Source: Bifidobacterium sp. (GTDB lineage: Bacteria; Actinomycetota; Actinomycetes; Actinomycetales; Bifidobacteriaceae). Taken from it: 64,000 bases of DNA. Made by a program: the position numbers and the translations under genes. Numbering within the stretch: the first letter of the stretch is position 1; the number at the start of each line of letters is the position of its first letter. This document shows positions 59,140 to 64,000 of this stretch, piece after piece. The notes under the pieces are model-generated. The model saw only the letters and a program-made list of their open reading frames with translations. It had not been told where the DNA came from and did no database searches. The stretch is from contig JAGGHK010000004.1 in the NCBI GenBank assembly GCA_024104275.1, forward strand, positions 1 through 64,000. Reading direction: 5' to 3'.

Positions 59140-59841
59140 ATGACGGATCGCGAAGTATTTCTTGATTATCTGGCGGCAAAAAGCGGGCGTCCGCGTCATC
59201 AGCTCAAAGACCACCCGTTCAAGCCGGTCAATGACCTTCCCGAGACCACGCTTTCCGGGCACACTCAGGACGAGCTGCTGGAGATTGCACGCAAGAACGC
59301 ACCTGCCGTCCACGTCGATTTCCAGACCACCGACAAGGCCGGCCTGCCCGCCGCGCTTGACAAGTTCATCGCCGCCAAGGCCGATGGCAAGCTGTTGCTG
59401 CCGACCTACGACGAGAACTACCAGGCGTTCGGGCTTGAGGCCTGGCGCGACGGACTTGACCCGCAACCCTCCTTCTGGGTGCCGAACGCCGGACGCGAAG
59501 CTAACATCGCCACCGCGAACCACTCGGAAGCGGCCATCGGTTTCGCCGACTTCCTGTGCGCCGAATCCTGCACCATCACCGCCCCAACTACTCCCGGCCA
59601 AGGCCGCGCCTTCCACTTCCTGCCGGTTCATTACCTGAGCATCATCCGCAAGTCGAAGATCGTACCTCGGACCCGTCAGGCGATGGATTACTATGAGCCG
59701 GCCATGAAGTCCGGCAAGCTCAAAACCTCGAACATCAACTTCATCAGCGGCACCTCATCCACCGGCGATATCGAGATGGTTCTGGTCGTCGGCGTTCACG
59801 GCCCGTTGGATATGACCTACTTGGTCGTCGAAGACATGTGA
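59140..59841 (+). CDS. lutC: L-lactate utilization protein LutC
   Basis: 233 residues of the LUD (LutC/YkgG) family: VNDLPETTLSGHTQDELLEI, GFADFLCAESCTITAPTTPG and SGTSSTGDIEMVLVVGVHGP, the last being the signature near the C-terminus. It is 3 bp after lutB with AGAAGGA upstream, the final gene of the operon. A strong terminator follows. Confidence 0.92.
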   Translation: MTDREVFLDYLAAKSGRPRHQLKDHPFKPVNDLPETTLSGHTQDELLEIARKNAPAVHVDFQTTDKAGLPAALDKFIAAKADGKLLLPTYDENYQAFGLEAWRDGLDPQPSFWVPNAGREANIATANHSEAAIGFADFLCAESCTITAPTTPGQGRAFHFLPVHYLSIIRKSKIVPRTRQAMDYYEPAMKSGKLKTSNINFISGTSSTGDIEMVLVVGVHGPLDMTYLVVEDM

Positions 59842-59903
59842 TCGGCATCAGTTCATCTATCGTCTGACTAGTCACGGGCGATAGATTACAGCTGAAAATA
59901 ATA

Positions 59904-59942
59904 AATTGGGCACTCCCTAGAATTCTTAGGGAGTGCCCAATT
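59904..59942. terminator. Bidirectional terminator between lutC and araD
   Basis: AATTGGGCACTCCCTA and TAGGGAGTGCCCAATT are perfect 16-bp arms around a 7-nt loop, flanked by A-rich and T-containing runs. It serves the two convergent genes. Confidence 0.85.
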
Positions 59943-59960
59943 GCTATCTATCGATATTTT

Positions 59961-60653
59961 TTAATGCTGGCCGTAAACATTCTGGTAGCGGTCGTTAAGC
60001 TTGTCGATATCTTCCTGCGCGATCGGGATGATGTCGCCAAGCTGGCGGGCGGCCCACATCGTATGCGCCACTTCCTCGGTCATTGCGGCGGCCTTGACGG
60101 CGCCCTCGGCGTCCTTGCCAATGGTGAAGGGGCCATGGTTCTGCATCAGCACGGCCGGAGAATGTGGATACTTCTTCAACGTATCCACAACGCCCTTGCC
60201 AATGGCCTCCGAACCGATCAGTTCGAACGGGCCGACCGGCACCGGGCCGCCGAACTCGTCGCCCATCATCGTCAGACCGCAGGGAATGTTCTGGCCGGTG
60301 GCGGCCCAAGCGGTCGCATAGGTGGAGTGGGTGTGCACGACGCCGTAAACGTCGGGCATGTTGCGATAGATATAGGCGTGGGACTTGGTGTCGGAGCTTG
60401 GAGCGGCAAGGCCGTCCACCGGATCGCCATTGAGATCGCAGACCACCATCGACTCCGGCGTCAGACTCTCATAACGCATGCCGGAAGGCTTGATCACCAT
60501 CAAATCGGCCGTGCGCAGGCGCTGCGAGACGTTACCGGCCGTCCACACCACTAGGTTCCACTTAATCAGCTGCTCATGCAACGTGGCGACAACCTCGCGC
60601 ACCTGCTTGACTTCGGCACGAACCTCAGGCCCAAAATCATCCAATGTAGCCAT
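59961..60653 (-). CDS. araD: L-ribulose-5-phosphate 4-epimerase
   Basis: 230 residues from the ATG at 60653, preceded by AAAGGA; an 18-codon longer frame is unsupported. Zn ligands are in VVHTHSTYA (His107, His109) and QNHGPF (His173). TAGNVSQR and KPSGM bind the substrate phosphate. It converts L-ribulose-5-P to D-xylulose-5-P, which feeds the phosphoketolase pathway. It is the last gene after the MFS and kinase genes, from which it is separated by a terminator-like hairpin. Confidence 0.92.
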   Translation of the reverse strand: MATLDDFGPEVRAEVKQVREVVATLHEQLIKWNLVVWTAGNVSQRLRTADLMVIKPSGMRYESLTPESMVVCDLNGDPVDGLAAPSSDTKSHAYIYRNMPDVYGVVHTHSTYATAWAATGQNIPCGLTMMGDEFGGPVPVGPFELIGSEAIGKGVVDTLKKYPHSPAVLMQNHGPFTIGKDAEGAVKAAAMTEEVAHTMWAARQLGDIIPIAQEDIDKLNDRYQNVYGQH

Positions 60654-60800
60654 ATTTATTCCTTTCATTACGATTGCCGCAGACGCGACGTTCCTCGCTA
60701 CCGGCAATCATCCATATTTATTGATATCTCAAATTTACAGTATCTACGTTACCGCTCACATAAGCACAACCGCAAACCAAACACTCAAGAAAGTCATTAT

Positions 60801-60858
60801 AAAAATTCCGCCATATCCAAACCACTCGCTTAACGCAAGCGGTGCAGATATGGCGGAA
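60801..60858 (-). terminator. Terminator or attenuator between the MFS gene and araD
   Basis: GATATGGCGGAA and TTCCGCCATATC form a 12-bp stem with an inner ACCACTCGCTT/AAGCGGTG stem. On the minus strand TTTTTA follows directly. It lies just after the MFS stop, so araD may rely on readthrough or its own promoter. Confidence 0.75.
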
Positions 60859-60880
60859 CCTAACAAGACTTCACGAGAGC

Positions 60881-62248
60881 TTACAGGCTCTCGAGATCCT
60901 TGCCACGGGTCTCCTGCGCGAAGAGGTAGGTAATCGCGCCGATGACCAAGCAGATGCCGAAGAAGGTGAACGCCTTGGTGATCACGGAGATGTCGATGTG
61001 CTGAGCGACGAAGCTGCCGCCGACGAGCACGCCCATGAGGGCCGGGCCGATGACCTTGGCGATGGCGCCAAGGCCGTAGCCCAAGCCGAGACCGGTGGAA
61101 CGCACGTCGTTCGGGAACTGCTCTCCACCGAAGGCGTTGAGGATGCCGAACGCGCCATCAGCGAAGGTCATGATGATGAGGATCGCAATGTAGAACGCCC
61201 AGCCGGAGCTGTGGAAGAACGCAGCGTAGAAGCAACCCAGGGCGCCGACAATGCCGAAGATGAACATCGTCCAGCGACGGCCGATGACGTCAGCGAGCCA
61301 AGCGGAACCGAAGCGGCCAATGCAGTCGGCCACGGAGACGCCCATGAACAAGTAGGCGACCATCTGCGGGGTGAAGTGGAACGCATCCTTGAGCAGCGTC
61401 TGGCCCCAAGACTGGATGGCGAAGCTGCCCATCATGAAGCAGAACGAGCCAATGGTGATGATGACCAGCGGACGCATGTGCTTGCTGAAGAGCTCGCTGT
61501 AGCCGACCTTCTTCTCGACCTCGACGGCAGGAAGAGTGCCGACCTGGTCGATCGGGAGTTCCATGGCCCAAGCGAGAGCCTCGCGAGCCTTGTCGTCCTG
61601 ACCCTTGGTCTGATAGAAACGAGGGGATTCAGGCACATAGTGCAACCAGACGAGCAGCAGCACCGGCAGAGCACCGATGGCGATGAGAATACGCCAGTTG
61701 TCGCCGACGATGCTCTGGGAAACGGAACCGAGCAGCAGACCGAGCGGGATGAAGACGGAAGCGAGGCCGGAAAGCATACCGCGGTGCTTGCTCGGGACGA
61801 ACTCCTGAACGTAGGGAATCGAGGTGATGTTGAGGCCGCCGACGCCGACGCCCACGCCGATGCGCAGGAAGGCAAGCAGCGCCCAGGCGCGGTCAGGCAG
61901 GAACACCGAGAGGACGGTGAAGGCGACGAAGCAGATCACGCACCATTGGAAGGCGTGCTTGCGGCCGAACTTGTCGGCCAGACGACCCCAGACGATGGAA
62001 CCGATGACGGTGCCAAGGCCCGAGCAGGCCAGAATGACGCCAGCCTCAAAGCCTGTCAGCTTCCATGCGGTCGTCAGCAGCGAGACCACGAAGCCGATCA
62101 GGAACATGTCGAAGAACTCCGAGACATTGCCCAAGATCACCAGCGAGATAATGCTCTTCTGGTGGCCGGTCAGCGGCCGGGAATCCATTTGCTCATATGC
62201 AGTGACCGGTTTGGCCGATGCCGCTGGAGCATTTGTTGTTGTGCTCAT
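60881..62248 (-). CDS. MFS sugar transporter (sugar porter/metabolite:H+ symporter type)
   Basis: 455 residues with 12 transmembrane segments. GRLADKFGRKHAFQW is the loop 2-3 signature and the loop 6-7 PESPRFYQTKGQ is typical of the sugar porter family. It would import the sugar used by the flanking kinase and epimerases by proton symport. AAGGA precedes the ATG. It starts 37 bp after the kinase stop. Confidence 0.88.
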   Translation of the reverse strand: MSTTTNAPAASAKPVTAYEQMDSRPLTGHQKSIISLVILGNVSEFFDMFLIGFVVSLLTTAWKLTGFEAGVILACSGLGTVIGSIVWGRLADKFGRKHAFQWCVICFVAFTVLSVFLPDRAWALLAFLRIGVGVGVGGLNITSIPYVQEFVPSKHRGMLSGLASVFIPLGLLLGSVSQSIVGDNWRILIAIGALPVLLLVWLHYVPESPRFYQTKGQDDKAREALAWAMELPIDQVGTLPAVEVEKKVGYSELFSKHMRPLVIITIGSFCFMMGSFAIQSWGQTLLKDAFHFTPQMVAYLFMGVSVADCIGRFGSAWLADVIGRRWTMFIFGIVGALGCFYAAFFHSSGWAFYIAILIIMTFADGAFGILNAFGGEQFPNDVRSTGLGLGYGLGAIAKVIGPALMGVLVGGSFVAQHIDISVITKAFTFFGICLVIGAITYLFAQETRGKDLESL

Positions 62249-62285
62249 ATCTTATCCTTGTTTCTCTTTGTTTTGATAATAAATA

Positions 62286-63236
62286 CTAACGATCGATGTC
62301 GGTGCCGAGCGGGATGTCTAGTTCGTCAGGACGGATGCGGGTCAGATCGCCCTTGTGGGTGATGGCGAACTTGGAAGCGCGCTGGCCCCACTTGACGCCT
62401 TCGGCGATGTCGCCGGAAAGGTAGCCGTGCAGCGTGGCGGCGACGAACGAATCGCCGGCGCCAGGGCGGTCGATGACCGGGACCGCGGTGGTCTTGTATT
62501 CGGTGAAGCCTTCGTGAGTGCGCAGGTACGGGCCCTCCATGTGATTGGTGGTGACAACATACTCTGGATTGAAGCGCATCATCAGCTCGGCAGTCACTTC
62601 TTCAGGCGTTCCGGTGATGCCGAAGACCTTTTCCGCGTCTGAAATCGAGCAGAAGAGGACATTGGCCTCCTCGGCAATGGGGGTGAGCACCTTGCGTGCC
62701 TGCTCCCCGCTCCACAGCTTGTGACGGAAATTGACGTCCAGCGCAAGCTTGGCGCCGCGCTCAATCGCGTGATCGGCGGCGTAACGCACTACTTCAGCGG
62801 TGGTGTCGGTCAGCGCAGCAGTGATGCCGGTGACGAACATGAGCCTGGTATCGAGCATCGTATCCCAGTCGTACTCGTCGATACCGGTGGCACGGAAGGA
62901 GGTCCAATCGCGGTCATAGATGACGTTCGCAGGCATTGGGCCGGCTCCTGGCTCCATGAAATAGAGGGCCGTACGGCCGCCGGGCTTGCGTACCATAGTC
63001 TTCATGTCGACGCCAACGGAACGGTATTCGGCCAGAATGTAATCGCCGAGATCGCCTTCCGGCAGCGAGCTGGTCCACAGGGTCTTGCGCCCAAGCTGGG
63101 CAAGCAGGCCGGCGACGTTCGCTTCGGAGCACGCGGGGTTCATGGAAACGGAACGGGTGAACATTAGACGTTCACCGCTATTGACGGTGAAACGGATTTG
63201 GCCTTCACCGATGGTAGAAAGATCATAAGTTGCCAT
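62286..63236 (-). CDS. PfkB-family carbohydrate kinase
   Basis: 316 residues, ribokinase superfamily. The N-terminal substrate region (TIGEGQIRFTVN) is followed by a lid, and the C-terminal signature RPGAGDSFVAATLHGYLSGD holds the catalytic Asp and the anion hole. The closest characterised group is 2-keto-3-deoxygluconokinase-like. The context (AraD, UlaE, MFS) points to phosphorylation of a ketose such as L-xylulose or L-ribulose rather than KDG. AAGGAG precedes the ATG. Confidence 0.87.
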   Translation of the reverse strand: MATYDLSTIGEGQIRFTVNSGERLMFTRSVSMNPACSEANVAGLLAQLGRKTLWTSSLPEGDLGDYILAEYRSVGVDMKTMVRKPGGRTALYFMEPGAGPMPANVIYDRDWTSFRATGIDEYDWDTMLDTRLMFVTGITAALTDTTAEVVRYAADHAIERGAKLALDVNFRHKLWSGEQARKVLTPIAEEANVLFCSISDAEKVFGITGTPEEVTAELMMRFNPEYVVTTNHMEGPYLRTHEGFTEYKTTAVPVIDRPGAGDSFVAATLHGYLSGDIAEGVKWGQRASKFAITHKGDLTRIRPDELDIPLGTDIDR

Positions 63237-63759
63237 ATCAGCACTTCTCCTTGTAACTATTTACGTTGCGAAACGTCTTGGCGACGTTACGCTCCTTTCC
63301 CGCCAAACACATAGCAGGTTGAAAATCCGACGATCCGAACGTCCCGGGCTTTTCGCGGGGCACGAAAGCAGGAAATCGATATGTTCGGAAAATCATTATT
63401 TCGGTCCGGCCGCGTTATACGACGCATCGCGGAACCGGAAAGACCGTTGACCCATATCCTTCAGTTGACAGAGGCCACGGTGAAGCTGCACCCGCTAGAA
63501 ACCGCGGACACAGAACTATAAAGTTATGTTTTTTTATTTATTGCAACAGATTGGCCTGACACCTGTATCAGTACCGGAAACAAGCCAGTTATCGCTATTT
63601 TCACCGGTAGTGGTGACGGAATTGCAGTGTTGAAGCGGCAGTCTGCAAATCCATCACTGTCACCGGTTGAATAAGTTATATTCTGTATTCAATTATATTA
63701 AGTTATGTCATACCGTGCGTTCCGCGATCTTGCGGCCGGAACGCACGGGCCGGAAGCAA
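63237..63759. other. Intergenic region between the epimerase and kinase genes
   Basis: 523 bp without a gene. CCGTGCGTTCC (63714-63724) and GGAACGCACGG (63739-63749) form a perfect 11-bp stem after the epimerase stop but no U-tract follows. TCACCGGT-like words at 63600 and 63659 could be operator halves. The promoter of the kinase operon should lie here. Confidence 0.45.
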
Positions 63760-64000
63760 TCAGCGCGAGGCTACCGTGATACCAGCGTCACCCAACCAGC
63801 CGGCAACCTTTTGACGGGCCTTAGAGCTGATTTCACTGGAATTCGGCGCATCGTCATTCCACATCTCGAGCATCATGCGACCCGACCAATCCTGCCGTTT
63901 CAATTCCTTGAATGCGGCGGCGAAATCGGTGACACCGGTGCCCATCGGGATACGGCGCGGCTGACCAGGCAACACGTCCTTGACGTGGATGGCGAGTATC
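63760..64000 (-). CDS. ulaE: L-xylulose/L-ribulose-5-phosphate 3-epimerase (UlaE-like), C-terminal part
   Basis: Only the last 79 codons or so are visible. The frame reads LAIHVKDVLPGQPRRIPMGT then DWSGRMMLEMWNDDAPNSSE. HVKD and GRMMLEMW are hallmarks of the UlaE/SgbU TIM-barrel epimerases, whose metal-binding Glu is in the latter segment. It would interconvert L-xylulose-5-P and L-ribulose-5-P, the step before AraD. The gene runs off the right edge. Confidence 0.83.
   Translation of the reverse strand, partial: ILAIHVKDVLPGQPRRIPMGTGVTDFAAAFKELKRQDWSGRMMLEMWNDDAPNSSEISSKARQKVAGWLGDAGITVASR

Noticed and set aside
63714-63749. Rho-independent terminator after the UlaE-like gene
   Set aside because: The stem is perfect, but no U-tract follows on the minus strand, so it is recorded only within the intergenic entry.

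Overview
The window reads as the chromosome of a Bifidobacterium or a very close relative. The pointers are the moderately GC-rich actinobacterial coding style, several LacI-controlled CUT1 sugar transporters that lack their own ATPase, bifidobacterial-type glycosidases (GH51, GH65, GH172), xylose isomerase, and a pentose route aimed at D-xylulose 5-phosphate. Species cannot be fixed from the sequence. No tRNA, rRNA, CRISPR array, prophage or intact insertion sequence was found.

Layout. 1-7.1 kb: the start of topA, a MATE exporter, a hipBA toxin-antitoxin pair with a dense operator region, and a MarR regulator followed by an EmrB-type drug pump with three evenly spaced palindromes. 7.4-15 kb: a DJ-1/PfpI protein, a large membrane protein, an FtsX-like permease overlapping an ABC ATPase whose catalytic motifs are degenerate, and an HD-domain protein split by a repeat insertion. 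15-21.4 kb: an arabinofuranoside locus (GH51, LacI, binding protein, two permeases) with matching operators. 21.8-27.9 kb: two tandem kup potassium transporters with shared promoter and leader motifs. 28-36.6 kb: a patchwork of dispersed palindromic elements, a tatD 3' fragment, a frame-shifted LPXTG surface-protein gene at a G7 tract (candidate phase variation), a DUF234 ATPase behind a 15-bp triple repeat, tatD, a toxin-antitoxin-like pair and rsmI. 36.7-40 kb: an esterase-like hydrolase broken by one stop codon, xylA, and decayed gene remains that include a second copy of the hydrolase 3' end.

40-54.6 kb holds two neighbouring sugar islands on the minus strand. One has GH65, two permeases, a binding protein, a histidine-phosphatase-like lipoprotein and a LacI regulator, with operator AGTAARCGCTTACT. 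The other has GH172, two permeases, a binding protein and a LacI regulator, with operator TCGAAACGTTTCGA. 55-59.9 kb: a DedA membrane protein and the lactate-oxidation operon lutABC. 59.9-64 kb: araD, a sugar MFS importer, a PfkB kinase and the end of a UlaE-type epimerase. Together these would carry an L-pentulose or related sugar through L-xylulose-5-P and L-ribulose-5-P to D-xylulose-5-P, the entry point of the bifid shunt.

The most notable points are the candidate phase-variable surface protein, the catalytically degenerate ABC ATPase, the histidine-phosphatase lipoprotein lacking its second catalytic histidine, and several small dispersed palindromic repeat families that appear undescribed.
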